DNA of 5,743 bases from Rickettsia typhi (GTDB lineage Bacteria > Pseudomonadota > Alphaproteobacteria > Rickettsiales > UBA1997), in NCBI GenBank assembly GCA_945898025.1, contig CAMDGT010000081.1, positions 1-5,743 of the forward strand, written 5' to 3'. Position 1 is the first letter of the stretch. Every line of letters starts with the position of its first letter. Shown here in pieces: positions 1 through 5,743 of the stretch. Position numbers and translations under genes: made by a program. Below the pieces are notes generated by a model. It saw only the letters and a program-made list of their open reading frames with translations. It was not told where the DNA came from and searched no databases.

Positions 1-147
1 CTTGCCATCTATACATTCTCCTGTATAAGAAGTACCGTTTGCATAGATGAATGTTCCCTGACCGTGTGGCTTGCCATTTTCCCATCCCCCTCCTCTATAA
101 AAAATATTATCGACAGATAAAGTTATGCTTTTGCTTGATTGTTCCAT
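1..147 (-). CDS. MORN-repeat protein, N-terminal fragment (runs off left edge)
   Basis: The minus strand reads openly from an ATG at 147 to the window edge, giving the first 49 residues. Residues 17-40 form a recognisable MORN repeat: Tyr17, Gly19-Gly21, Trp22, then NGKPHGQGTF and YANG. A second repeat starts at Tyr41 (YTGE...DGK), with Cys45 where an aromatic is usual. The first repeat has one extra Gly compared with the usual 23-residue spacing. The N-terminus is short and polar with no signal peptide, so a cytosolic protein or one exported by a leaderless route is likely. ATG147 is the probable start: the frame upstream is closed by a TAA, with no ATG, GTG or TTG between. No Shine-Dalgarno is visible. 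MORN repeats in other proteins bind membranes or phospholipids or act as scaffolds; the function here is unknown, and any catalytic domain would lie outside the window. Confidence 0.8.
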   Translation of the reverse strand, partial: MEQSSKSITLSVDNIFYRGGGWENGKPHGQGTFIYANGTSYTGECIDGK

Positions 148-158
148 ATATATAATTA

Positions 159-193
159 AATAGTACTGTTGTTAATATTAATTAAGTACTATT
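159..193. repeat. 9-bp inverted repeat upstream of the MORN gene
   Basis: AATAGTACT at 159-167 is the exact reverse complement of AGTACTATT at 185-193, with a 17-base AT-only-but-two spacer that contains the palindromes TTAATATTAA (172-181) and TTAATTAA (178-185). It lies 12 to 46 bases upstream of the MORN gene start, where a promoter or operator would sit. It is too AT-rich to be a credible intrinsic terminator for rpe and has no T-run immediately after it on the minus strand. The role is inferred from position only; AT-rich DNA makes such repeats by chance. Confidence 0.4.
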
Positions 194-295
194 AAATACT
201 AATATTTAATTGTAATAGATAAAATGAAAAAAATGGAATATCAAATATAAGTATCTATAAAAAGAAAAAATTTTTTGATGAAGTAGAGCAATAAA

Positions 296-952
296 TTAAC
301 TTCTAAGGTTAGAAATTGCTTGATGATAGTTTTTACTATTAAAAATATAAGAGCCTGCCACTAAAACATCGGCACCCGCCTCGATAACTAGTTTAGCATT
401 GTTATTATTGATTCCGCCGTCAACTTCTAATTCAATAATTTTATTTTGCTCTTTTGCAATTAAATCAATTTTCTTTCTTAAATTAGCAATTTTTCTTAAT
501 TGCAAATCAATGAATTTTTGACCACCAAAGCCGGGGTTAACCGTCATTACTAAAACTAGATCAACTTCTGATAAAATGTAATCCAAGACATCTTCATGAG
601 TAGTTGGAACAATTGAAACTCCTGCTTTTTTACCAAATGATCTAATTAAAGCTATTGAGCGATGCAAATGAATTGATGCTTCTTGATGAATAGTGATAAT
701 ATCAGCTCCCGCATCAACAAAATTAGCAATATGCTTATCGGGATTATTAATCATTAAATGAACATCAAACGGTTTTTTCGTGGTTTTTCTTAATGATTTT
801 ATTGCTTCATTGCCAATAGTGAGATTGGGAACAAAGGAGCCGTCCATAACATCTAAATGAATGTAATCGGCTCCTGCGTTATCAATTGCGGTTATTTCCT
901 CACCAAGCTTAGAAAAATCAGCAGATAGAATAGAAGGGGAAATTTTTATCAT
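296..952 (-). CDS. rpe: Ribulose-phosphate 3-epimerase
   Basis: This cytosolic enzyme interconverts D-ribulose 5-phosphate and D-xylulose 5-phosphate in the pentose phosphate pathway. The 218-residue length is normal for the family, and the whole TIM barrel is present. Visible motifs are SPSILSADF (5-13), IHLDVMDGSFVPN (31-43), DVHLMI (63-68), VMTVNPGFGGQ (135-145), EVDGGIN (176-182) and the phosphate-binding VAGSYIF (198-204). The expected metal ligands and acid/base residues are His32, Asp34, His65 and Asp178. The segment at 111-120 reads GVSIVPTTHE where many homologues have a GV-x-LNP-x-TP pattern. It is the last gene of a minus-strand operon, 8 bases after the DUF2155 gene, with a TAA stop. 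No strong ribosome binding site or GC-rich terminator is seen. The identification is firm. Confidence 0.97.
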   Translation of the reverse strand: MIKISPSILSADFSKLGEEITAIDNAGADYIHLDVMDGSFVPNLTIGNEAIKSLRKTTKKPFDVHLMINNPDKHIANFVDAGADIITIHQEASIHLHRSIALIRSFGKKAGVSIVPTTHEDVLDYILSEVDLVLVMTVNPGFGGQKFIDLQLRKIANLRKKIDLIAKEQNKIIELEVDGGINNNNAKLVIEAGADVLVAGSYIFNSKNYHQAISNLRS

Positions 953-960
953 TTTAAAAA

Positions 961-1530
961 TTATTTTTTACATTTTATTGCGACAATATCGTAAATAGGG
1001 TGCTCTAAGCTAGATATTGAAGGACTAGAAGAAAAAAGCCATCCATAAAAAATACGATTATTTTTTGAATTTTCCGAATCTAAAGAGGAATTTTCTTCGT
1101 TTTTTTTCTCAAAAACTTCGATTAATATTTTGTTTTCTGCCCTTCTGTCAGGAGTAGAAAACCAGCATTTATGAACTAAAATATCGAGATTATTAAAAGA
1201 TTTTTTTGCACCAACATTGAAATCAAGCAACAAAGATTTTGCAGTATTTTTATCAAGAATTTGCAATGTAACAACTTTACCAAATCTTGCGGGGTCAAAC
1301 TGGTTATCATTTTCATTAATCTGCTTATTGCTAAGAGCTTGAGAATCAAGAGAAATAGATGGCTCTTTTTTGGCATTACTAGATTCATTCTTTTCTATTT
1401 GCGACTCTAACAACTCTTGAGCTTCAACAGGTTGTGCAAAAAAAAATATTATTAAATTAAAAAACACCAACAAAGATAATGATATCAGAGAAATATTATC
1501 GCTTTTTTTGATTTTAATTTGATTATTCAT
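961..1530 (-). CDS. DUF2155-domain secreted protein
   Basis: A 189-residue protein with a DUF2155 domain, a family of unknown function typical of Alphaproteobacteria. The start is set at ATG 1530 because it is one base after the mlaD stop and opens an export signal: basic residues at 5-9, a hydrophobic core at about 13-32, and a likely signal peptidase site after VEA (35-37). An ATG at 1647 in the same frame would bury the signal and overlap mlaD by about 115 bases. Residues 38-80 are a Ser/Asn/Glu/Lys-rich linker. The domain spans about 84-187, with ILDK (91-94), Cys122-Trp123, a polar insert (about 143-158), YGWLFSSSP (162-170), LEHPIYD (175-181) and Cys187. The two cysteines could form a periplasmic disulfide. 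Its operon position after mlaD suggests an envelope role, but this is inference. Confidence 0.9.
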   Translation of the reverse strand: MNNQIKIKKSDNISLISLSLLVFFNLIIFFFAQPVEAQELLESQIEKNESSNAKKEPSISLDSQALSNKQINENDNQFDPARFGKVVTLQILDKNTAKSLLLDFNVGAKKSFNNLDILVHKCWFSTPDRRAENKILIEVFEKKNEENSSLDSENSKNNRIFYGWLFSSSPSISSLEHPIYDIVAIKCKK

Positions 1531-1531
1531 A

Positions 1532-2011
1532 TTATTCGCTCTGTTTTTGTGAGTTTTTATTTTTGTTATCGCCGCTAAACATAAATCTTCCGAGGAGATC
1601 TTCAAAATTAATTGAGGATTGAGTAAATTCAATTTCATCGCCTTCATTTAAAAAATCTTCATCCGCACCAATCTCAATTGCGAGATGCTTGCCTCCTAAT
1701 AGGCTTTCTGATGCAATTTTTATTGAAGAATCAGCAGGAATTTTAACTTCTCCTGATATTCTAAATTTTAATATTGCTCGGTAGTTTTCGGTATCAAGAG
1801 ACTGCTCTTCAACCACCCCAATTTTAACTCCCGATATTTTTACCTCACTACCGATATTGACTCCCGATATATTATCAAACTTCGCCATCAATTGATAGCC
1901 AGCGGTAGAGCCTACTTTAGCGGTTTTCATTGAGCTAAATAGAAAAAATAAAGCACAAATTAAAACAAATGTACCTACTATAATTTCAAAATAATTGTTA
2001 TTTTTATTCAT
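1532..2011 (-). CDS. mlaD: MlaD-like MCE-domain phospholipid transport protein
   Basis: A 159-residue inner-membrane-anchored substrate-binding component of a Mla-type ABC system, which in other bacteria moves phospholipids between the inner and outer membranes. A single transmembrane helix lies at about 9-27, with the rest in the periplasm. The MCE domain spans about 38-116, with FDNISGVNIGSEVKISGVKIG (45-65) in the usual GV-x-x-G-x-x-V-x-I-x-G-V pattern and SLLGGKHLAIEIG (103-115). The short C-terminal helix INFEDLLGRFMF (134-145) matches the hydrophobic tail that lines the hexamer pore in E. coli MlaD. The protein is slightly shorter than E. coli MlaD and ends in a polar, Asn/Lys-rich tail. 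The ATPase and permease partners (mlaF, mlaE) are not in this window. The gene sits 20 bases after the NDUFA12 gene and one base before the DUF2155 gene. Confidence 0.93.
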   Translation of the reverse strand: MNKNNNYFEIIVGTFVLICALFFLFSSMKTAKVGSTAGYQLMAKFDNISGVNIGSEVKISGVKIGVVEEQSLDTENYRAILKFRISGEVKIPADSSIKIASESLLGGKHLAIEIGADEDFLNEGDEIEFTQSSINFEDLLGRFMFSGDNKNKNSQKQSE

Positions 2012-2031
2012 TTTTTAATAATTTTTTATAA

Positions 2032-2427
2032 TTAAGATTTTTCATTCTCTGAATTTGGTTGCCAAGATTCATAGTCTGCACTAATTTTTTTACGAATTTT
2101 AGATTCATTGTCTTTATCAATGCTTCTGTCGCTTGATTTTAAAGGATTATAAGCATTTTTTGTTCCTGTCAGGTTTGGTAAATGAACCTTTTGCCAAGAG
2201 TAATTTTGATGATTCTTAGCAAGATTATGGTCATCAATAGTATAGTGCATCCAGCTATGCCATAAGGCCGGGATTTTAGAGGTTTCGTTATCGCCTTTAT
2301 AGATTACTAGACGACGAAATTTCCCTTCATTGTTAATTGCTCGACTTTGAAAATATTGATTACCAAACTCATCGCAACCAACATTTTTGCACAATAATTT
2401 GGTTAATATTTTGTAAAAAGGGTTCAT
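2032..2427 (-). CDS. NDUFA12-family NADH:ubiquinone oxidoreductase subunit
   Basis: A bacterial homologue of the mitochondrial complex I accessory subunit NDUFA12 (B17.2), found in Alphaproteobacteria. It is expected to bind the peripheral arm of NADH dehydrogenase on the cytosolic face. The chosen start at 2427 gives 131 residues. The family signature is clear: VGCDEFGNQYFQ (16-27), RRLVIYKG (38-45), ALWHSWMHY (54-62) and VHLPNLTGTKNAYNP (81-95). After residue 96 the protein is charged and low in complexity. An in-frame ATG at 2457 would add ten residues (MLITAEFIKI); neither start has a good ribosome binding site, and 2427 is preferred because the family begins shortly before the VG-D-GN motif. 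It is the first gene of the minus-strand operon, so its promoter must lie in 2428-2801. Its presence indicates an organism with respiratory complex I. Confidence 0.92.
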   Translation of the reverse strand: MNPFYKILTKLLCKNVGCDEFGNQYFQSRAINNEGKFRRLVIYKGDNETSKIPALWHSWMHYTIDDHNLAKNHQNYSWQKVHLPNLTGTKNAYNPLKSSDRSIDKDNESKIRKKISADYESWQPNSENEKS

Positions 2428-2801
2428 TATTTTGATAAATTCAGCAGTTATTAGCAATTATTTAAAATAAATTTTTAATCAGAAAAATCAATTAAAATTT
2501 ATATATTACTTACATATTTTTAAAATTACAATCATCTAACAAAACTATTTTTAATTATCTGTGAATTAATTAAGCCCTAAAAAGACCCTAAAAAGATTTT
2601 TGAGATGTTGATTTATCAAAATCTAATTATTAATATTATTTTATTCTATTTTTAGATTATATTTATCATTTATGGAATTAGAAAATTATTAACTTAAACT
2701 CAATCACAACTTCAAGCGAAATAGCAAAAATATTAATTAACTTTTTCTATAAAACAATCAATATTCTTAACTACTTGAAGCATAAAATATACAAAATTGA
2801 A
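2428..2801. promoter_or_regulatory. Divergent intergenic region between the NDUFA12 and map operons
   Basis: About 370 bases of very AT-rich DNA separate the minus-strand operon from the plus-strand map-trpA-ruvAB unit, so promoters for both must be here. No convincing -35/-10 pair stands out in either direction: many weak AT-rich matches exist. The only GC-containing distinctive element is the 11-base tandem duplication at 2575-2596. The only short frame looked at closely (2605-2655, 16 hydrophobic codons) has no recognisable product or ribosome binding site. No RNA gene, riboswitch or GC-rich hairpin was recognised. Confidence 0.6.
2575..2596. repeat. Perfect tandem repeat, 2 x 11 bp
   Basis: CCCTAAAAAGA occurs at 2575-2585 and again, with no gap, at 2586-2596, followed by a T-run. 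The unit is close to one helical turn, so the two copies would face the same side of the DNA. It lies near the middle of the divergent intergenic region and is its most GC-containing part. A binding site for a regulator is possible; replication slippage is the simple alternative. Confidence 0.75.
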
Positions 2802-3578
2802 ATGATTACAATTCATACAGAAGAAGATTTTATTAAAATGCGAAAAGCAGGCAAGCTTGCCTCAGAAATCCTTGATTATATTGGCGATTTTGTTAAACCC
2901 GGCATTACAACTAACGAGCTTAACGATTTATGTCATAATAAAATTATTGAAAATGGGGCAATTCCTGCACCATTGAATTATCCAGTCGATGCTCTTTTCG
3001 GAGGGTTTCCTAAATCAATTTGCACCTCCATTAATCATGTTGTTTGCCATGGAATTCCTAGTGAAAAAATATTGCAAAACGGAGATATCATCAATATTGA
3101 TGTCACCGTAATTGTTGACGGCTGGCACGGAGATTCTAGCAGAATGTACTATGCAGGAGAGCCTCCAATTAAAGCAAAAAGGCTCTGTGAAGCAACTTTT
3201 GAAGCAATGATGCTAGGAATTGAACAGGTAAAACCGGGTAATTCACTCGGAGATATCGGCTTCGCCATTCAATCTTATGTTGAAAAATTAGGGTTCTCGG
3301 TGGTTAGAGATTATTGCGGACACGGAATTGGCAAGGTGTTTCATACCGAACCAAATGTAGTCCACTATGGCAAGAAAGGCAGTGGCCTAATTCTTGAAGA
3401 AGGAATGTTTTTTACAATCGAACCGATGATTAATGCAGGAAAATATGAAACAATCCTTAATAAGCACGATGGCTGGACCGTTTCAACCAGAGATAAATCG
3501 CTCTCCGCTCAATTTGAACATACCGTTGGAGTAACTAAAAACGGCTATGAAATTTTTACCATAAGCAAAAATGAATAA
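2802..3578 (+). CDS. map: Methionine aminopeptidase, type I
   Basis: This cytosolic metalloprotease removes the initiator methionine from new proteins. The 258-residue protein has the single-domain type I layout. The five metal ligands are visible as Asp100 (NIDVTV), Asp111 (HGDSSR), His174 (GHGIGK), Glu207 (TIEPMI) and Glu239 (QFEHT), with the active-site His83 (VVCHGIP) and His181 (FHTEP). The start at ATG 2802 is chosen because MITIHTEEDFIKMRKAG matches the usual N-terminus; an in-frame TTG at 2775 would add nine residues. Between Tyr60 and the FPKS motif (69-72) there are about six residues (PVDALF, 61-66) more than in typical homologues, in the region that forms the methionine side-chain pocket. 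It is the first gene of the plus-strand operon and overlaps trpA by 8 bases, which suggests translational coupling. Confidence 0.96.
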   Translation: MITIHTEEDFIKMRKAGKLASEILDYIGDFVKPGITTNELNDLCHNKIIENGAIPAPLNYPVDALFGGFPKSICTSINHVVCHGIPSEKILQNGDIINIDVTVIVDGWHGDSSRMYYAGEPPIKAKRLCEATFEAMMLGIEQVKPGNSLGDIGFAIQSYVEKLGFSVVRDYCGHGIGKVFHTEPNVVHYGKKGSGLILEEGMFFTIEPMINAGKYETILNKHDGWTVSTRDKSLSAQFEHTVGVTKNGYEIFTISKNE

Positions 3579-4419
3579 AACAACAAACATAACCACAACA
3601 AAAAGCCAAAGAATTATTAATAAATTCCAAGAATTAAAAACAAAAAATCAATGTGCTTTTGTGAGCTATATTTGCGCCGGACACCCTAATGGCAATATTT
3701 CACAACAAGTTTTGAATAATTTGCCGAATGCAGGGGTTGATATTATTGAATTAGGAGTTCCTTTTCTTGACCCCGCAGGAGACGGCCCAATTATTGAAAA
3801 TGCATCGCGAAAAGCAATAGAAAATGGCATGACACTAAAAAAAACCTTGATAATGGTTGAAGAGTTTCGCAAAAATAATCAAGAAATTCCTATAATTTTA
3901 ATGAGCTATTATAATCCAATATTAAATTTTGGTGTTGAAAAATTTTTTATTGAGGCAGAAAATGCAGGAGTTGACGGGCTTTTAGTCGTTGATTTACCAA
4001 TTGAAGAACAGCAAGAGATTATCGTCATTATTGAGAAATATAAAATTGATTTAATCGGCCTAATCGCACCAACCACCAATGAGGATAGAATAGCAGATAT
4101 TGCAAAACAAAGCAGTGGCTTTTTATATTTAATATCGCTACTTGGAATTACAGGAACTAAACTCGCCAATGCAGAAGAAAATATTTTGAGAATTGAAAAA
4201 ATTAAAAAAATTACCAAACTACCCATTGTTGTTGGCTTTGGTATTAAAAGCAATATTCAGGCTACTCAATTTGCCAATATTGGTGCGGAAGGTGTGGTTA
4301 TCGGCTCTTCAATTGTCACAATTATCGATGACGAAAGTCGAGATATTGAAAATCAACAGTTAGCACTAGAAAAAATTAGCAACAAAATAATTGAATTTTC
4401 AAAAGCAATTAAATCTTAA
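3571..4419 (+). CDS. trpA: Tryptophan synthase alpha subunit
   Basis: TrpA cleaves indole-3-glycerol phosphate to indole and glyceraldehyde 3-phosphate, and passes indole to TrpB through a tunnel. The 282-residue protein is a complete TIM barrel. By alignment to E. coli with an offset of 11, the catalytic residues are Glu60 (IIELGVPF) and Asp71 (GDGPII). Tyr113, Tyr186, the ITG of loop 6 (193-195), GFGI (222-225) and the phosphate-binding GSS (245-247) are also present. Several usually conserved positions differ: the loop reads FLDPAGDGP instead of FSDP(L/M)ADGP, and residues 35-39 read CAGHP where T-x-G-(D/Y)-P is common. trpB is not adjacent, which is unusual; other tryptophan genes would have to lie elsewhere. 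Base use resembles the neighbours, so there is no sign of recent transfer. The start overlaps the end of map (ATGAATAA). Confidence 0.94.
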   Translation: MNKTTNITTTKSQRIINKFQELKTKNQCAFVSYICAGHPNGNISQQVLNNLPNAGVDIIELGVPFLDPAGDGPIIENASRKAIENGMTLKKTLIMVEEFRKNNQEIPIILMSYYNPILNFGVEKFFIEAENAGVDGLLVVDLPIEEQQEIIVIIEKYKIDLIGLIAPTTNEDRIADIAKQSSGFLYLISLLGITGTKLANAEENILRIEKIKKITKLPIVVGFGIKSNIQATQFANIGAEGVVIGSSIVTIIDDESRDIENQQLALEKISNKIIEFSKAIKS

Positions 4420-4430
4420 AGAAATTAATA

Positions 4431-5081
4431 ATGATTGGAAAAATTAGCGGAATAGTTGATGAAATTGGCGAAGATTTTGCCATAATCGATGTTATGGGAA
4501 TTGGTTTAATTATTTTTTGCTCCACCAAAACTCTTGCAGAAATTAAATTAATTAAAAATTCTCAAAGCCTCGATTCTATAAAAATTTCTTTAATTACTGA
4601 AACAATAATCAAAGAAGGAAGCATTGAATTGTATGGTTTTCTTAAAAAAATTGAAAAAATATGGTTTTTAGAACTCCATAAAGTACAAGGAGTTGGAGCA
4701 AAAATGGCTCTCAAAATTTTGAGCTCTTTTAGCATTGAAGAGCTCGCACAATGCTTAATTTCAGGGGACATAAAATCATTTTTAAAAATTTCAGGAATTG
4801 GAACAAAGCTAGCAAACCGACTAGTCACTGAATTAAAAGACAGCCCCAAAAAACTAGGAATTGATTTATCAAGCTTTAATCTTGATGATAAAAATATTGA
4901 ATTTCTCAACAACCATCAAGAAATTAGCAACGATGCGGTTTCTGCACTAGAGAATCTTGGCTATCGCAAAATAGATTGTCTAAAAATTATTAATCTAATT
5001 ATTAAAAATAATCCAGAAATAACGCTTGAGAGCTTGATTACCAACAGCCTAAGAGAATTAAGTAAAAATAAATTCAATTAA
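4431..5081 (+). CDS. ruvA: Holliday junction DNA helicase subunit RuvA
   Basis: RuvA binds four-way DNA junctions as a tetramer and loads the RuvB motor for branch migration. The 216 residues show all three domains. Domain I (about 1-70) is an OB fold starting MIGKISG and ending ELYGF (66-70). Domain II has two helix-hairpin-helix motifs, VQGVGAKMALKIL (85-97) and ISGIGTKLANRLV (120-132). Domain III (about 165-216) contains DAVSALENLGY (168-178), the RuvB-contacting three-helix bundle. Domain I is about seven residues longer than in E. coli, near residues 40-50. The acidic pin, Glu55-Asp56 in E. coli, corresponds to Glu62-Gly63, so one acidic residue is missing. It lies 11 bases after trpA and 33 before ruvB, the usual ruvA-ruvB order; ruvC is not next to it. 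Confidence 0.96.
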   Translation: MIGKISGIVDEIGEDFAIIDVMGIGLIIFCSTKTLAEIKLIKNSQSLDSIKISLITETIIKEGSIELYGFLKKIEKIWFLELHKVQGVGAKMALKILSSFSIEELAQCLISGDIKSFLKISGIGTKLANRLVTELKDSPKKLGIDLSSFNLDDKNIEFLNNHQEISNDAVSALENLGYRKIDCLKIINLIIKNNPEITLESLITNSLRELSKNKFN

Positions 5082-5114
5082 AAAAATTTCGCAATAAATT
5101 AAAATTCTATTAAA

Positions 5115-5743
5115 ATGGCAATAAATGAAGATTTGCAAGCAAATAAAAACGAAGAAAATGACAAGGGCGAAAATATCCTCAGGCCATTATTTTTGGATGA
5201 TTTTCTAGGACAAGAAAAGCTTAAAGAGAATTTAAAAATTTTTACTGAATCAGCAAAAAAAAGGGGGAAATCGCTAGATCATACTCTTTTTTATGGTCCG
5301 CCAGGGCTAGGAAAAACAACGCTTGCACAAATTATCGCCCATGAAATGGGAGTTGGCTTTAAAGGAACCGCAGGACCAGTCATAACAAAATCCGGAGATT
5401 TAGCCGCCATTCTTACTAATTTACAAGCAGGGGATGTGTTTTTTATTGATGAAATTCACCGTCTCAATAAAAATATTGAAGAAGTTCTTTATAGTGCGAT
5501 GGAAGATTTTAAGCTTGACATTATTATTGGCGAAGGGCCGGGAGCAAGAGCAATTAAAATCGATCTCCCCCCCTTTACTCTTGTTGGTGCAACGACAAGA
5601 GTTGGATTAATTGCCAACCCCCTTAAAGATAGATTCGGAATACCACTCAGAATTAACTTTTATAGCCCTAAAGAACTTGAGCAAATTATCTTGAGGGATG
5701 CCAAAATTCTTAATATCAACATTGATAATGCTGGAGCCGTTGA
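5115..5743 (+). CDS. ruvB: Holliday junction DNA helicase RuvB, N-terminal part (runs off right edge)
   Basis: RuvB is the hexameric AAA+ ATPase that drives branch migration with RuvA. The window holds the first 209 codons, reading openly to the edge, out of a usual length of about 330-350. Visible motifs are [12 protein letters not shown] (22-33), Walker [12 protein letters not shown] (61-71), Walker [11 protein letters not shown] (108-117), [11 protein letters not shown] (126-136) with the following beta hairpin [11 protein letters not shown] (137-147), sensor 1 LVGATTR (156-162) and the arginine-finger region KDRFG (171-175, Arg173). The small domain and the DNA-binding winged helix lie beyond the edge. 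ATG 5115 gives a polar 20-residue N-terminal extension before the conserved core, normal for the family. It is cotranscribed with ruvA; no ribosome binding site is obvious. Confidence 0.97.
   Translation, partial: MAINEDLQANKNEENDKGENILRPLFLDDFLGQEKLKENLKIFTESAKKRGKSLDHTLFYGPPGLGKTTLAQIIAHEMGVGFKGTAGPVITKSGDLAAILTNLQAGDVFFIDEIHRLNKNIEEVLYSAMEDFKLDIIIGEGPGARAIKIDLPPFTLVGATTRVGLIANPLKDRFGIPLRINFYSPKELEQIILRDAKILNINIDNAGAV

Noticed and set aside
254..276. A-run/T-run palindrome (six A then six T) just after rpe as an intrinsic terminator
   Set aside because: It contains only A:T pairs and leaves no loop, so it cannot form a stable terminator hairpin; it is expected in such AT-rich DNA.
1531..1647. 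N-terminal extension of the DUF2155 frame up to ATG 1647
   Set aside because: It overlaps the mlaD coding region and would place the signal peptide in the interior; the start at 1530, one base after mlaD, is far more plausible.
2605..2655. Short plus-strand frame of 16 hydrophobic codons before map, as a leader peptide
   Set aside because: It has no Trp codons, no ribosome binding site and no attenuator-like hairpins, so it does not look like a trp leader or a real small gene.
2620..2658. 7-bp inverted repeat AATCTAA / TTAGATT in the divergent region
   Set aside because: Short arms, a 25-base spacer and AT-rich composition make a chance match likely.
3666..4912. Minus-strand open frames of 68-116 codons opposite trpA and ruvA
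   Set aside because: They lie entirely inside well-supported plus-strand genes and show no recognisable domain; they are antisense shadows.

Overview
The window is an AT-rich stretch of a bacterial chromosome with compact housekeeping genes and almost no GC-rich structure. All seven complete genes stop with TAA, and none has a convincing Shine-Dalgarno sequence. An NDUFA12-family complex I subunit gene followed by mlaD and a DUF2155 gene points to an alphaproteobacterium. The AT bias and protein style suggest a Rickettsiales-like or other reduced or host-associated lineage. That placement is inference; no rRNA or other strong phylogenetic marker is present.

Left end, minus strand: positions 1-147 hold the first 49 codons of a MORN-repeat protein that runs off the window. 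A 148-base AT-rich spacer with a 9-bp inverted repeat separates it from the next unit.

Left-centre, minus strand, transcribed right to left: NDUFA12-like protein (complex I assembly), mlaD (MCE-domain lipid transport), a DUF2155 secreted protein, then rpe (ribulose-phosphate 3-epimerase). Gaps are 20, 1 and 8 bases, so this is almost certainly one operon. The first three act at the inner membrane or periplasm; rpe is a cytosolic sugar-phosphate enzyme that rides along.

Centre: a divergent intergenic region of about 370 bases (2428-2801). It must carry promoters for both flanking units. Its one distinctive feature is a perfect tandem duplication of an 11-base unit.

Right, plus strand: map (methionine aminopeptidase), trpA (tryptophan synthase alpha), ruvA and ruvB (Holliday-junction branch migration). 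map and trpA overlap by 8 bases; the later gaps are 11 and 33 bases. ruvB is cut by the window end after 209 codons. No trpB or ruvC is present here.

No mobile element, CRISPR array, RNA gene or evident new multi-gene system was found. The points worth a second look are small: the MORN fragment, a trpA without trpB that has changes around its catalytic loop, an apparent 6-residue insertion in the methionine pocket of Map, an altered acidic pin in RuvA, and the 11-bp tandem repeat between the divergent operons.
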